Counted from the first letter of the stretch, positions 1-8,825 are shown. The stretch: DNA of 64,000 nucleotides from an uncultured Aquimarina sp. (GCA_947498815.1 CANMLU010000021.1:1-64000); one strand, 5' to 3'. Notes: generated by a model from the letters alone, not told the origin. A program made the numbers and translations.

Positions 1-453
1 GTACCTACCACCCCGGATACGATCGATGAATTGAATGAGACCTTTACCGTGGCAGTGGGTAGTGTTGATGCAGGTACTGTTGGAGATACTACGGATACGG
101 CTACCGGTACGATCAATGATGATGATGGTGCTCCAGATGTTACGATTGCTGATGCGAGTGTGACCGAGGGCGGTAATATAAGCTTCCCGGTAACGCTAAG
201 CAATGCGAGTGCGAATGATATTACACTGACCTTTACGCTGACCAATGGTACGGCAGGCAGTACAGATTATACGACTACGGATGTTCAGATTACGATTGCT
301 GCGGGAGCTACTGCAGGTACCGTTGTGGTACCTACCACCCCGGATACGATCGATGAATTGAATGAGACCTTTACCGTGGCAGTGGGTAGTGTTGATGCAG
401 GTACCGTTGGAGATACTACGGATACGGCAGAGGGTACGATCACCGATGATGAT
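1..453 (+). repeat. 327-bp tandem repeat units inside the adhesin gene
   Basis: Bases 1-126 recur at 328-453 with only a handful of differences (for example act/acc in the Val-Gly-Asp turn region, and Thr-Gly changed to Glu-Gly near the end). The period is 327 bp, that is 109 codons, matching one Calx-beta unit. The array clearly continues left of the window. Confidence 0.9.
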
Positions 454-1473
454 GTTTCAGAGCCTATAGTGGAGATAACTGAGGATGTAAATAATGATGG
501 AGTGATTGATAGTTCAGAATTGAATGGAGATATTGATGTAACCATTACTTTGCCAACCAATGCAGTTGCTGGAGATATACTAACTATTAACGGAGTTGAT
601 CAGATATTAACTGCTTCAGATATTACTAATGGATCTGTGACCATAACTTTATCAAATCCGGGAGCTGGTAATACTATAACCGTTAGTGCAACGATTACCG
701 ATGCTTTTGGTAATACAAGTACTCCAGGAGAAGATAGTGCATTGATAGATATAGAAGCTCCTAATCTGGCATTAACCAAGACGGGTGTATATGTAGATGC
801 TAATAATGATGGAGTTCTTAACGCAGGAGACGAGATACATTATACATTTACTATTGAGAATAATGGAAATGTTGATATTACTAATATTGTTCTTACAGAT
901 TTACTACCAGGGATTGAGTTAATAGGAGACCCTATTGATCTAGGAGCAGGAGAAGTGGATAATGATAATTTTACTGCAATATATACAATAACAGAAGAAG
1001 ATGTTTTTGCAGGAAACGTGGTTAATCAAGCTTTTGCAACAGGTCAAGATCCCGATGGTATGGATGTGATGGACCTATCAGATGATCCGTTGAATGATAC
1101 AGATATTGATGCAGACAATGATGGTGATTTTGAAGATGAAACTGTGACCGAGATAAGATCCGAAGATAACCTTATTGTTTATACAGGAATAAGCCCTAAC
1201 GGAGATGGTGTAAACGATGAATTTAGAATAATAGGTTTAGAAAATTTCCCGAATAATACACTAAGAATATTCAACCGATGGGGAGTGATTGTATTTGATC
1301 AAAATGGTTATGAACAACCAGGAGCCAAATTCTTTAAAGGAATTAGTGAAGGTAGAGTGACAATAAATGATAATGAACAGTTACCAGTAGGAACGTATTA
1401 TTATGTTTTAGAATACGAAAATGCCAGTGGTGTTCGTATATCCAAAGCAGGTTACTTATATATCAATAAATAA
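1..1473 (+). CDS. Giant T9SS-exported adhesin, C-terminal part (5' end outside window)
   Basis: The reading frame is open from base 1, so only the last ~490 residues are seen. The first ~155 residues are Calx-beta-like repeats (each with a TEGG..FPVTLSN strand and ending in a DDD/DDDV turn), which bind calcium and form rod-like stalks in surface adhesins. An Ig-like stretch (NNDGVIDSSELNGD) and a DUF11-like domain (LALTKTGVYVDANNDG.., FTIENNGNVDITNI) follow. The end has the gliding-motility-associated C-terminal domain (SPNGDGVNDEF, then IFNRWG), the type B signal for T9SS export. The next two genes, PorP/SprF-like and OmpA-like, are the usual partners of such adhesins, so a role in surface adhesion or gliding is inferred. 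The repeat part uses GC-richer codons than the rest. Confidence 0.88.
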   Translation, partial: VPTTPDTIDELNETFTVAVGSVDAGTVGDTTDTATGTINDDDGAPDVTIADASVTEGGNISFPVTLSNASANDITLTFTLTNGTAGSTDYTTTDVQITIAAGATAGTVVVPTTPDTIDELNETFTVAVGSVDAGTVGDTTDTAEGTITDDDVSEPIVEITEDVNNDGVIDSSELNGDIDVTITLPTNAVAGDILTINGVDQILTASDITNGSVTITLSNPGAGNTITVSATITDAFGNTSTPGEDSALIDIEAPNLALTKTGVYVDANNDGVLNAGDEIHYTFTIENNGNVDITNIVLTDLLPGIELIGDPIDLGAGEVDNDNFTAIYTITEEDVFAGNVVNQAFATGQDPDGMDVMDLSDDPLNDTDIDADNDGDFEDETVTEIRSEDNLIVYTGISPNGDGVNDEFRIIGLENFPNNTLRIFNRWGVIVFDQNGYEQPGAKFFKGISEGRVTINDNEQLPVGTYYYVLEYENASGVRISKAGYLYINK

Positions 1474-1526
1474 TATTATATAGGAATAGTATATATTTGT
1501 TATTCCCTAAATCAAATGAAATACTG

Positions 1527-2483
1527 ATGAATAGAATACCAATTATGTTTATGTTTGGAGTGTTTAGTCTTTTCTCCTTTCGTGGTAGTGCACAACAAGA
1601 TGCCCAATATACTCAGTATATGTATAATACGATTAGTGTGAATCCTGCATATGCAGGTAGTAGAGGAGTAATGAGTATTATGGGACTTCATCGAAGTCAA
1701 TGGGTTGGTCTTGATGGTGCACCTAGAACTCAAACTCTAACTGTGAATACCCCTATCGGCGATAGCGAACGTTTAGGCCTGGGATTATCCATAGTTAATG
1801 ATGAAATAGGCCCTACAGCTGAAACCTATTTTGATATAGATTTCTCATATACTATACCAACATCTGATTATGGAAAATTAAGCTTTGGATTAAAAGCCGG
1901 TGGTCATTTACTAAATGTAGATTTTCAACGATTGACCCAGTTTAATAATAATGATAATCTGTTCGAGAATAACATTGATAACAAATTTAGCCCTAATGTT
2001 GGAGTAGGGGTGTATTATCATACGGATCGTTTTTATGCAGGTCTTAGTGCACCTAATTTATTAGAAACAGATCATTTTGATGAAGGTACTACCGATAGTA
2101 ACAGTACAGCAATAAGTTTTTTGGCAGAAGAACGAATCAATTATTACTTAATTGCGGGGCATGTGTTTGATTTAAGTACTGAAGTGAAGTTTAAACCAGC
2201 TGTTTTAAGTAAGCTAGTATTTGGTGCTCCATTACAAGTGGACATTTCTGCAAATTTTTTGCTATATGATCGTTTAACCGTGGGAGCTGCTTATCGCTGG
2301 AGTGCGGCTGTGAGTGCTATGATTGGTTTCCAAATATCCGATGCGATGATGATTGGTTTTGCATATGATAGGGAAACAACTGAACTGGGGCAAACCCAAT
2401 TTAATGATGGAAGTTATGAGGTTATGTTGCGCTTTGAACTTTTCAAAAAGTACAACAGGATGTTAACTCCACGTTTCTTTTGA
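1527..2483 (+). CDS. PorP/SprF family T9SS outer-membrane protein
   Basis: A 318-residue protein of the PorP/SprF family, whose members sit in the outer membrane and attach T9SS clients, especially SprB-like adhesins with type B tails, during export. The ATG at 1527 is preferred over the in-frame TTG at 1497 because it gives a clean signal peptide (MNRIPIMFMFGVF..., cut after GSAQ). The mature start QDAQYTQYMYN followed by NPAYAGSRG is the family hallmark. Alternating beta strands fill the rest, and the protein ends in an aromatic residue (RFF) as expected of a barrel. It lies 53 bp after the adhesin and 25 bp before the OmpA-like gene, so the three are probably one operon. Which adhesin it serves is inferred from position. 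Confidence 0.9.
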   Translation: MNRIPIMFMFGVFSLFSFRGSAQQDAQYTQYMYNTISVNPAYAGSRGVMSIMGLHRSQWVGLDGAPRTQTLTVNTPIGDSERLGLGLSIVNDEIGPTAETYFDIDFSYTIPTSDYGKLSFGLKAGGHLLNVDFQRLTQFNNNDNLFENNIDNKFSPNVGVGVYYHTDRFYAGLSAPNLLETDHFDEGTTDSNSTAISFLAEERINYYLIAGHVFDLSTEVKFKPAVLSKLVFGAPLQVDISANFLLYDRLTVGAAYRWSAAVSAMIGFQISDAMMIGFAYDRETTELGQTQFNDGSYEVMLRFELFKKYNRMLTPRFF

Positions 2484-2508
2484 TTACATTTTATTTATAC
2501 TATAAAAT

Positions 2509-4491
2509 ATGGTGAAATATTTACTTAAGTTAATATCGATTTTTGTAATACTTTTAATGGGAAACAATCTTTTTTCTCAGGTAAGAAAACTCGAACGAGC
2601 CAAAAATCAATACAATAATTATCAATATGTTGATGCACAGGAGACCTATCTAAGGGTGGCCGAAAAAGGGCATAGAAGTGCAGAGCTTTTTAGCAACCTT
2701 GGCGATAGCTATTATTTTAATAGTCAATTTGAAGAAGCTATAAAATGGTATGAAGAACTCATAAATTCCTATTCTGATGAAATTGAACCAGAGTATTATT
2801 TTAGATATGCTCATGCTTTAAAAACGGCAGAACGATTTGAAGATTCTGATACTTATATGAAGAAGTTTGCAGAACTAAGCAAAGGAGATAAGAGAGGTCG
2901 ATTGTTTGACAGTATTCCTAATTATATGGAACGCATAGAGTTACAATCGGGTAGATATAATATTGAAAATGCTTCCATTAATACCCTGTTTACAGATTTT
3001 GGGGCCTCGTTTTATGGAAATAGTATTGTATTTAGCTCTTCCAGAGATACGTTGATTTTTAATAATAATGTTCATCAATGGAACAATGAGGCTTTTTTGG
3101 ACCTTTTTATAACGGAATATGATTCTGTAAGCAAAAATTTTTCTAAGAGTAGAAAGTTTGGCGGAAAATTAAATTCAAAGTTTCATGAATCCACACCTGT
3201 TTTCAGTAATGATGGTAATACGATTTACTTTACTAGAAATAATTTTGATGATGGAAATGTCGGTAGAGATCAAAAAGGTACAAATAGGTTAAAGATATTT
3301 CGCTCATATAAGAATGACCAAGGAGGATGGACTACTCCGCAAAGCTTATCATTTAATAACGATGAATATTCTGTAGCACATCCCGCTTTAAGTGTAGATG
3401 AGAAAACATTATATTTTTCATCGGATATGCCAGGAGGTAAGGGAGCTTCAGATTTATATAAAGTTTCAATTAATGATGATGGAAGCTTCGGTGAGCCAGA
3501 GAATATGGGAGATCATATCAATACCGAAGGCAAAGAAACTTTTCCTTTTATAAGCAAGAATAACGATTTGTATTTTTCTTCAGATGGTCATATTGGCCTG
3601 GGAGGACTTGATGTATTTGTTACAAAACTTGAACCCACTACAAAAGAAGAAAAATATGTAATTAATATTGGAAAACCAGTCAATGGCCCCAAAGATGATT
3701 TTTCTTTTATAATTAATGAAAACTCAAAAAAAGGATATTTTTCTTCTAACCGTAATGGAGGAAAAGGGAAAGATGATATTTATAACTTCGTACAAATAGA
3801 GGATATCAAAAGCTTTTGTGAGATTACCATTAAGGGTATTGTAAAAGATAGCGAAACTGAAGAAATTATTACAGGAGCGAAGGTCACCATTTATGACGAA
3901 GAATATAATGTTATTGAAGTAATTGAGGTGGGTGATGATGGAGCATACACATCTACAAATAAAATTGAATGTAGTGCTAAATATTTCATTCGTATTGAAA
4001 AACTAGATTACTCAACTACAGAAATGATGCTTGAGACACCAGACGAAACTCAAACCATTGATCTTGCAAACTATAGAGAACTAAGATTGGTGAGAGAAGT
4101 TAAAGTGGTTGAAATTGGTGATGATTTGGCAAAAATATTGCAGATGCAACCTATCTATTTTGACTTTGATAATTATATCATAAGACCAGATGCTAAGGTT
4201 GAACTTGCCAAAGTGATCGAAGTAATGAAACAATATCCTAACATAAAAATAGAAATTCGATCACATACCGATAGTAGGGCTTCAGCAGAATATAATAAAA
4301 AACTAAGTAGCAGAAGAGCTGTAAAAACCCTCAACTATATAGCTATAGTAGGAGAGATAGATAGAAGCCGATTATCAAGTAAAGGGTATGGTGAAGAAGA
4401 GTTATTAAATAATTGTGTCTATGGTGTAGAATGCTCTGAAGAAGAACATGAGAAAAACAGAAGAAGTGAATTTATTATCATAGAACAATGA
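2509..4491 (+). CDS. OmpA family protein with TPR and PD40 (beta-propeller) domains
   Basis: A 660-residue envelope protein. The signal peptide (MVKYLLKLISIFVILL..NNLFSQ) is followed by TPR-like helices at about 25-130, a PD40/WD40-like propeller at about 150-420 (repeated strands such as YFSSDGHIGLGGLDVF and KGYFSSNRNGGKGKDDIYNF), a carboxypeptidase-regulatory-like beta domain at about 440-520, and a C-terminal OmpA peptidoglycan-binding domain at about 545-660 (PIYFDFDNYIIRPDA; HTDSRASAEYN; SSRRA). This layout resembles PorE-type proteins that tie the T9SS to peptidoglycan. It closes the adhesin/PorP-SprF/OmpA triad and is followed by a strong terminator. The domain call is firm; the PorE comparison is by architecture only. 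Confidence 0.88.
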   Translation: MVKYLLKLISIFVILLMGNNLFSQVRKLERAKNQYNNYQYVDAQETYLRVAEKGHRSAELFSNLGDSYYFNSQFEEAIKWYEELINSYSDEIEPEYYFRYAHALKTAERFEDSDTYMKKFAELSKGDKRGRLFDSIPNYMERIELQSGRYNIENASINTLFTDFGASFYGNSIVFSSSRDTLIFNNNVHQWNNEAFLDLFITEYDSVSKNFSKSRKFGGKLNSKFHESTPVFSNDGNTIYFTRNNFDDGNVGRDQKGTNRLKIFRSYKNDQGGWTTPQSLSFNNDEYSVAHPALSVDEKTLYFSSDMPGGKGASDLYKVSINDDGSFGEPENMGDHINTEGKETFPFISKNNDLYFSSDGHIGLGGLDVFVTKLEPTTKEEKYVINIGKPVNGPKDDFSFIINENSKKGYFSSNRNGGKGKDDIYNFVQIEDIKSFCEITIKGIVKDSETEEIITGAKVTIYDEEYNVIEVIEVGDDGAYTSTNKIECSAKYFIRIEKLDYSTTEMMLETPDETQTIDLANYRELRLVREVKVVEIGDDLAKILQMQPIYFDFDNYIIRPDAKVELAKVIEVMKQYPNIKIEIRSHTDSRASAEYNKKLSSRRAVKTLNYIAIVGEIDRSRLSSKGYGEEELLNNCVYGVECSEEEHEKNRRSEFIIIEQ

Positions 4492-4513
4492 TAATAAAGT
4501 TCAATAAAATTCA

Positions 4514-4545
4514 AACACCTTAGCTACCAGCTAAGGTGTTTTTTT
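4514..4545 (+). terminator. Rho-independent terminator after the OmpA-like gene
   Basis: Perfect 12-bp stem (AACACCTTAGCT / AGCTAAGGTGTT) with a 3-nt loop, followed by a run of T. It ends the adhesin operon. Confidence 0.9.
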
Positions 4546-4711
4546 ATTATAAATTATACTAGATTTATCTAAGGAATGTTATAGAGTAAGAAATTAGGAG
4601 TAATATGAATATAAGTAGGTAAAATGATTATTTGCAAGTTTCAATAAAACATTAAAAAACTATACCATAAATAAGTAATATACTAGTATGATTTTGTAAT
4701 TTTGATCTAAT

Positions 4712-5233
4712 ATGAAAGAAGAAGAAAAAGTCATTTTAGTAAATGAAAATGATGAACAAATAGGGCTTATGTCTAAGCTTGAAGCACATCAAAAAGCAAT
4801 TCTGCATCGTGCTTTCTCGGTATTTGTTATTAATAGTAAGAATGAATTAATGCTACAACAAAGAGCTAGCCATAAGTATCATTCTCCGGGTTTATGGACT
4901 AATACTTGTTGTAGTCATCAAAGAGAGGGAGAAAGTAATATCCAGGCAGGAATTCGTAGATTGCAAGAAGAGATGGGGTTTACCACTTCTTTAAAGGATT
5001 CAGTTTCATTTATATACAAAGCTCCTTTTGACAATGGTCTTACTGAACATGAATATGACCATGTATTAATTGGAAATTATGAGGATGATCCTGTCATTAA
5101 TATAGATGAAGTCGCAGACTGGAAATGGATGGCTATCGAAGACGTAAAGAACGATATTTTAGAGCATCCAGAAATATATACAGCGTGGTTTAAAATCATT
5201 TTTGATAAATTTTATTCACACATTACCCTATGA
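4712..5233 (+). CDS. idi: Isopentenyl-diphosphate delta-isomerase, type I
   Basis: A 173-residue Nudix-fold enzyme that interconverts isopentenyl and dimethylallyl diphosphate in isoprenoid synthesis (quinones, carotenoids, undecaprenyl carrier) in the cytoplasm. The catalytic cysteine lies in TNTCCSH (Cys67, the same number as in E. coli Idi). The Nudix-like helix RRLQEEMGF and the EHEYDHV segment with the acidic catalytic residues are present, and the length is typical. The stop overlaps the next start by 4 bp (ATGA), so idi and the QueD-type gene are translationally coupled. A TAnnTTTG-like element at 4697-4704 lies very close to the start, which would make the transcript almost leaderless. 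Confidence 0.95.
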   Translation: MKEEEKVILVNENDEQIGLMSKLEAHQKAILHRAFSVFVINSKNELMLQQRASHKYHSPGLWTNTCCSHQREGESNIQAGIRRLQEEMGFTTSLKDSVSFIYKAPFDNGLTEHEYDHVLIGNYEDDPVINIDEVADWKWMAIEDVKNDILEHPEIYTAWFKIIFDKFYSHITL

Positions 5234-5640
5234 GGATTAAAGCCTTTAGAAAAGCACATTTTAATGCGGCACACCGATTGTATCGAAAAGATTGGAGTGA
5301 TGAAAAAAACTTACAAATATTTGGTAAATGCAGTAATCCAAAATATCACGGCCATAATTATGAACTTGTCGTAGGGGTGATTGGTGATATCGATCCGGAA
5401 ACTGGATATTTAATAGATCTTAAGATCCTGAAAGATTATATAAAAACAGAAGTAGAAGATTATATGGATCATAAAAACCTTAATGAAGAGGTGTTAGAAT
5501 TTAAGGATCTTAATCCAACAGTAGAAAACATAGCAGTTGTGATATGGAATCGGTTAAGAAAAAAAATTGCTTCAAAATTTGAGATTGAAGTCACCTTATA
5601 TGAAACTCCGCGTAATTTTGTAACTTATAAAGGCGAGTAA
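5230..5640 (+). CDS. 6-pyruvoyl-tetrahydropterin synthase / 6-carboxytetrahydropterin synthase family (QueD-like)
   Basis: A 136-residue protein of the T-fold PTPS/QueD family, which converts 7,8-dihydroneopterin triphosphate to 6-carboxytetrahydropterin in queuosine synthesis or to 6-pyruvoyl-tetrahydropterin. The zinc ligands are visible as His15 (HFNAAHRL) and His40/His42 (YHGHNY), and the catalytic cysteine as Cys34 (FGKCSNP). The C-terminal ETPRN segment carries the pterin-binding glutamate. It sits between idi (4-bp overlap) and bcp (start directly after the stop), so all three are probably co-transcribed. No other queuosine gene is in the window, so the exact product cannot be decided. 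Confidence 0.88.
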   Translation: MRIKAFRKAHFNAAHRLYRKDWSDEKNLQIFGKCSNPKYHGHNYELVVGVIGDIDPETGYLIDLKILKDYIKTEVEDYMDHKNLNEEVLEFKDLNPTVENIAVVIWNRLRKKIASKFEIEVTLYETPRNFVTYKGE

Positions 5641-6108
5641 ATGGGATTGGAAATAGGAGATAAGGTACCAAATTTTAGTGCAAAAATGGATAACGGAGAA
5701 GATTTTCAAAGCGCTGATATATTAGGTGAAAAATTAACGGTAATTTATTTTTATCCTAAAAATTTCACTCCAGGTTGTACAAAAGAAGCTTGCGATTTTA
5801 GAGATAGTTATGAAGATTTTAAATCATTGGGTGCCGAGGTTATTGGTATAAGTTCTGATAGTGTGAAATCACATTTAAGATTTAAAAACAGATATAGACT
5901 TCCATTTATATTCTTGTCTGATCATAAAGGAAAACTAAGAAAACTTTTTGGAGTAAAATCAGAATTGTTAGGGTTACTGCCTGGAAGAGAGACTTATGTG
6001 ATTGATAAAAATGGTGTTGTACAACTAAAATTTAATAGCATGAATGCTTCTAGACATTTGGGTAGTGCAATGGATAAAATAAAAGAATTGGTAAATATTT
6101 CTTCATAA
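5641..6108 (+). CDS. bcp: Thioredoxin-dependent thiol peroxidase (peroxiredoxin, Bcp/PrxQ)
   Basis: A 155-residue atypical 2-Cys peroxiredoxin that reduces hydroperoxides in the cytoplasm and is recycled by thioredoxin. The peroxidatic cysteine is Cys46 in NFTPGCTKEACDFRD, and the resolving cysteine Cys51 lies five residues on, the Bcp/PrxQ pattern. The thioredoxin fold is clear (VIYFYPK, IGISSDSVKSH, RETYVIDKNGVV). The start codon directly follows the stop of the QueD-type gene (TAAATG), indicating one transcript with idi. Confidence 0.95.
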   Translation: MGLEIGDKVPNFSAKMDNGEDFQSADILGEKLTVIYFYPKNFTPGCTKEACDFRDSYEDFKSLGAEVIGISSDSVKSHLRFKNRYRLPFIFLSDHKGKLRKLFGVKSELLGLLPGRETYVIDKNGVVQLKFNSMNASRHLGSAMDKIKELVNISS

Positions 6109-6153
6109 ATTTAATACTCGGCTTTAAGTTAGCTTTAATTTATAGGAAAACAT

Positions 6154-6161
6154 TAATTTTG
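6154..6161 (+). promoter_or_regulatory. Bacteroidota -7 element upstream of the 88-residue protein gene
   Basis: TAATTTTG fits the -7 consensus TAnnTTTG and lies 17 bp before the ATG at 6179. No clear -33 TTG at 19-bp spacing was found. Confidence 0.45.
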
Positions 6162-6178
6162 CATAAAATAAATTTGAT

Positions 6179-6445
6179 ATGGCAAACAAGAGAGACCTTA
6201 AGAAAGATATTAACTATGTGTTAGGAGATATCATAGAAGAAGTATATGTATGGGAATTAGATAATCCAGGTAAAGACAGTAAGACTGGAGAGGCTATCAT
6301 TGACGAGGCAATAAAATCTTTTGATGGTTTTATGACCAGAGTTAATGACAGAAAAGTAGAAAACGCTTCAAAACATTTTAAGGCAATACGTCAAGATTTG
6401 GAAAAAACCGCCAAGACTTTAATCGATAAAGTAAATTCTTTGTAA
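6179..6445 (+). CDS. Small conserved-looking hypothetical protein, 88 residues
   Basis: Not recognised beyond being a small, soluble, highly charged, helical protein. It has no signal peptide and no membrane segment. Three acidic/basic helices can be seen (KKDINYVLGDIIEEVYVWE, IIDEAIKSFDGFMTRVNDR, HFKAIRQDLEKTAKTLIDKV), suggesting a small helical bundle. It has its own -7 promoter element, and downstream lies tRNA-Thr with its own promoter. Codon use matches neighbouring genes, so it is very likely real. Function unknown. Confidence 0.75.
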   Translation: MANKRDLKKDINYVLGDIIEEVYVWELDNPGKDSKTGEAIIDEAIKSFDGFMTRVNDRKVENASKHFKAIRQDLEKTAKTLIDKVNSL

Positions 6446-6462
6446 TTTTTTTTAAAAAATAT

Positions 6463-6492
6463 TTGCAAAAACGGTTGTAGAAATTATATTTG
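6463..6492 (+). promoter_or_regulatory. Promoter of tRNA-Thr
   Basis: TTG (6463-6465), a 19-bp spacer, then TATATTTG (6485-6492): an exact match to the Bacteroidota -33/-7 consensus. It ends 11 bp before the mature tRNA 5' end. The promoter lies inside a 13-bp inverted repeat (arms 6465-6477 and 6493-6505). Confidence 0.75.
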
Positions 6493-6503
6493 CAACCGTT
6501 TTT

Positions 6504-6577
6504 GCCGATATAGCTCAGCTGGCTAGAGCAGCTGATTTGTAATCAGCAGGTCGTGGGTTCGAGTCCCTCTATCGGCT
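6504..6577 (+). tRNA. tRNA-Thr (anticodon TGT)
   Basis: A 74-nt cloverleaf. The acceptor stem GCCGATA pairs with TATCGGC, the D-arm is AGCTCAGCTGGCTAGAGC, the anticodon stem GCTGA/TCAGC encloses loop TTTGTAA (anticodon TGT at 6538-6540), and the T-arm contains GGTTCGAGTCC. It reads ACA (and by wobble ACG) threonine codons. No CCA is encoded. Confidence 0.97.
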
Positions 6578-6583
6578 CTAAAT

Positions 6584-6620
6584 AAAAAAATCCTGAACTT
6601 TAAAAATTCAGGATTTTTTT
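6584..6620. terminator. Bidirectional terminator between tRNA-Thr and the DUF4369 gene
   Basis: AAAAAAATCCTGAA pairs with TTCAGGATTTTTTT around a short AT loop. The stem is flanked by A-runs and T-runs, so it can stop transcription from both sides. Confidence 0.85.
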
Positions 6621-6639
6621 CTATTCATTTAATAAACCC

Positions 6640-7380
6640 CTAATTTAGGGAGTCGCTTTTTTTTCGAATAACTTCTTCTTGTATTTTACGATCCGCTATA
6701 TATTTGATTAATTGTTTACCGTATAATGATTTTTTTACTCTTGGACTTAAGGACTTGGCAATAGTGTCTAGATACTTAATGTTAGCATCATAAATCTCAT
6801 TAAGTGTAACATAAGGAGCTACTTCAAGCTTTTTATTGAAAATAGCAAAATTAATGGTGTAAAGGTACTTTTGACGAAGCAATTTTTTATATGCCTTATC
6901 ATTTTCCATCAGTTTTTCATCATCCTTTTGCTTGTTGGCTTCAAAATCTTCCTTAATAAGCCTTAGGTTTCGCTCATCGAAACGTTTAAGCATTTTTTTA
7001 TATTCTAGATACTTCATTTGGTTTTTTCCGCCAGTAACCTTTACATCTTTTTCAAAATCACTTAATGTAGTAGTGATTGTAATTTCTCCAGGCTCTGCAA
7101 AAAAATCTATGCGATCATTATATTGTGCTCCATCATTTTTATCAAGATATAGATAATGGATTTCGGGTTCAATAACTTGAGATTGTAATATAAATTCAGA
7201 ATTTCCATCGATAAGCACAGAATCTATATTAACCAACACTGTATCTTTTATTTTTTGTAGGTATACTGTTCCTTTTTTGAGCCCTTTAATGTTACAAGAT
7301 ATGGTAACATTACCCTTTTTTGGAGTGGAACAGCTGACAAATAAAAAAGTTAAAAACAGTATGACTGAAAAACGTTTCAT
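6640..7380 (-). CDS. DUF4369 domain-containing lipoprotein
   Basis: A 246-residue predicted lipoprotein. The signal peptide (MKRFSVILFLTFLFVSC) has a lipobox ending at Cys17. Residues ~25-115 are a beta-rich domain like DUF4369 (VTISCNIKGLKKGTVYLQKI..., FFAEPGEITITTTLSDF), which in Bacteroidota is often the N-terminal half of TlpA/ResA-like thioredoxin proteins. Here the thioredoxin part is absent and replaced by a charged helical C-terminus (~120-246). It may therefore be a stand-alone accessory lipoprotein. It is the last gene before the shared terminator and stands alone on the minus strand, 59 bp after the DUF819 gene. Confidence 0.8.
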   Translation of the reverse strand: MKRFSVILFLTFLFVSCSTPKKGNVTISCNIKGLKKGTVYLQKIKDTVLVNIDSVLIDGNSEFILQSQVIEPEIHYLYLDKNDGAQYNDRIDFFAEPGEITITTTLSDFEKDVKVTGGKNQMKYLEYKKMLKRFDERNLRLIKEDFEANKQKDDEKLMENDKAYKKLLRQKYLYTINFAIFNKKLEVAPYVTLNEIYDANIKYLDTIAKSLSPRVKKSLYGKQLIKYIADRKIQEEVIRKKSDSLN

Positions 7381-7439
7381 TTAAGATTTTTTGATAATTA
7401 AAAATGGGTTACAAAGATGCTATAATTTAGATTGAAATA

Positions 7440-8744
7440 CTAACTTCCAGAGGCTATTTGCATCAATATGGTACATAAAATTGCTCCGTATGTTCCCACT
7501 ACATATCCAAATACGGCCAGAAGCACTCCTACCGTTGCCAAAGATGGGTGAAAAGCTGCCGCAACTACTGGTGCAGAGGCTGCGCCTCCAACATTAGCTT
7601 GACTACCAACCGCTAGAAAGAAATAAGGTGCTTTTATTAATTTTGCTACTCCAATAAGAAGCAAAGCATGGATAGTCATCCATACAAGTCCAATGGCGAT
7701 TAGTCCTGGGTTTTCAAAAATCTTACCTATATCCATTTTCATTCCTATGGTAGCTATGAGTACATAAATAAAAATGCTACCTAGTTTACTGGCTCCAGCA
7801 CCTTCATATTGCTTAGCTTTTGTATAAGACAATAAAATTCCAATCACTGTAGCGATAGTAACCATCCAGAAAAATTTGGATTTAAACGTGGATAACGGAG
7901 AACTTTTATCATTAAAAACTTCAAAGTTATCTGCCAATAAGTTAGAAATCCCCTCGGCACCCCAATGCGCTATACCAACGGTAGTAAATGCAATAGAAAG
8001 CATAATAATATAATCTGCTAGTGATGGGTTTCGGGTAATACTATCCGCATAGCTGGATACTTTTTGTTTAAGTGATTCTATGGCACTAGTATCTGCTTTT
8101 AACCATTTATCAATTCGTTTACTTTTACCGATACCTATTAATAATATTGCCATCCACAAGTTGGCTACAACAATATCAACCAATACCATTCCGCTATATT
8201 TGTTTGGATTAAATTCATAGATTTCAAGCATAGCTGCTTGATTAGCACTTCCGCCGATCCAACTACCCGCCAAAGTAGATAACCCTCGCCATACTGCATC
8301 GAACCCTGCTCCACCAACAGTTTCTGGAGATATTATAGAAATTAATAAAATTGCAATTGGACCTCCGATTATAATCCCGAAAGTACCAGTTAAGAACATA
8401 ATTAATGCTTTTGGCCCTAGGTTAAAAATACTCTTTAGATCAATACTTAATGTCATTAATACCAAAGAAGCTGGTAATAAATATCGACTAGCAATAAAAT
8501 ATACATTAGAAGATTTTTCTATCAATTCACCATCAGCATCCAATTCTTTCCATTCGGGTGATATGATCCCTAAAGAATTAAATATTGAAGGTAATAGGTA
8601 GCACAATAATATTGCGGGTACAAATTTGTAAAATGTTTTCCAAAAGGTTGTTTTAATCGACAATGTATAAAAAACCAATCCCAGGCAAAGCATTAAAATA
8701 CCGAATACAATAGTGTCATTCGTAAAAAAAGGAACGTTTTCCAT
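7440..8744 (-). CDS. DUF819 family integral membrane protein
   Basis: A 434-residue polytopic inner-membrane protein of the DUF819 (YjcL-like) family. About ten to twelve hydrophobic segments are visible, with glycine-rich re-entrant-like stretches (GSWIGGSANQAAML in the middle and VGSQANVGGAASAPVVAAAF near the end). These occupy equivalent positions in the two halves and suggest an inverted-repeat transporter fold. The family is uncharacterised; transport of an organic anion is only a guess. It lies between the DUF4369 lipoprotein and the M61 peptidase on the same strand with ~60-80 bp gaps, so co-transcription is possible but unproven. Confidence 0.88.
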   Translation of the reverse strand: MENVPFFTNDTIVFGILMLCLGLVFYTLSIKTTFWKTFYKFVPAILLCYLLPSIFNSLGIISPEWKELDADGELIEKSSNVYFIASRYLLPASLVLMTLSIDLKSIFNLGPKALIMFLTGTFGIIIGGPIAILLISIISPETVGGAGFDAVWRGLSTLAGSWIGGSANQAAMLEIYEFNPNKYSGMVLVDIVVANLWMAILLIGIGKSKRIDKWLKADTSAIESLKQKVSSYADSITRNPSLADYIIMLSIAFTTVGIAHWGAEGISNLLADNFEVFNDKSSPLSTFKSKFFWMVTIATVIGILLSYTKAKQYEGAGASKLGSIFIYVLIATIGMKMDIGKIFENPGLIAIGLVWMTIHALLLIGVAKLIKAPYFFLAVGSQANVGGAASAPVVAAAFHPSLATVGVLLAVFGYVVGTYGAILCTILMQIASGS

Positions 8745-8825
8745 TAGTTGAGTGTTTGATTTTTAGAGGATGTTGCGCAAAGTACATTTTTTTGGAAAAG
8801 GCCAAAGAAGATTTTGAAGAAAGTT

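Noticed and set aside
285-560. Minus-strand open frame in the adhesin
   Set aside because: Mirror of the repeat-rich adhesin; composed of Ser/Val/Thr runs and conflicts with a clear real gene.
1497-1526. TTG start for the PorP/SprF-like gene
   Set aside because: The extension is not signal-like; the ATG at 1527 gives a proper signal peptide.
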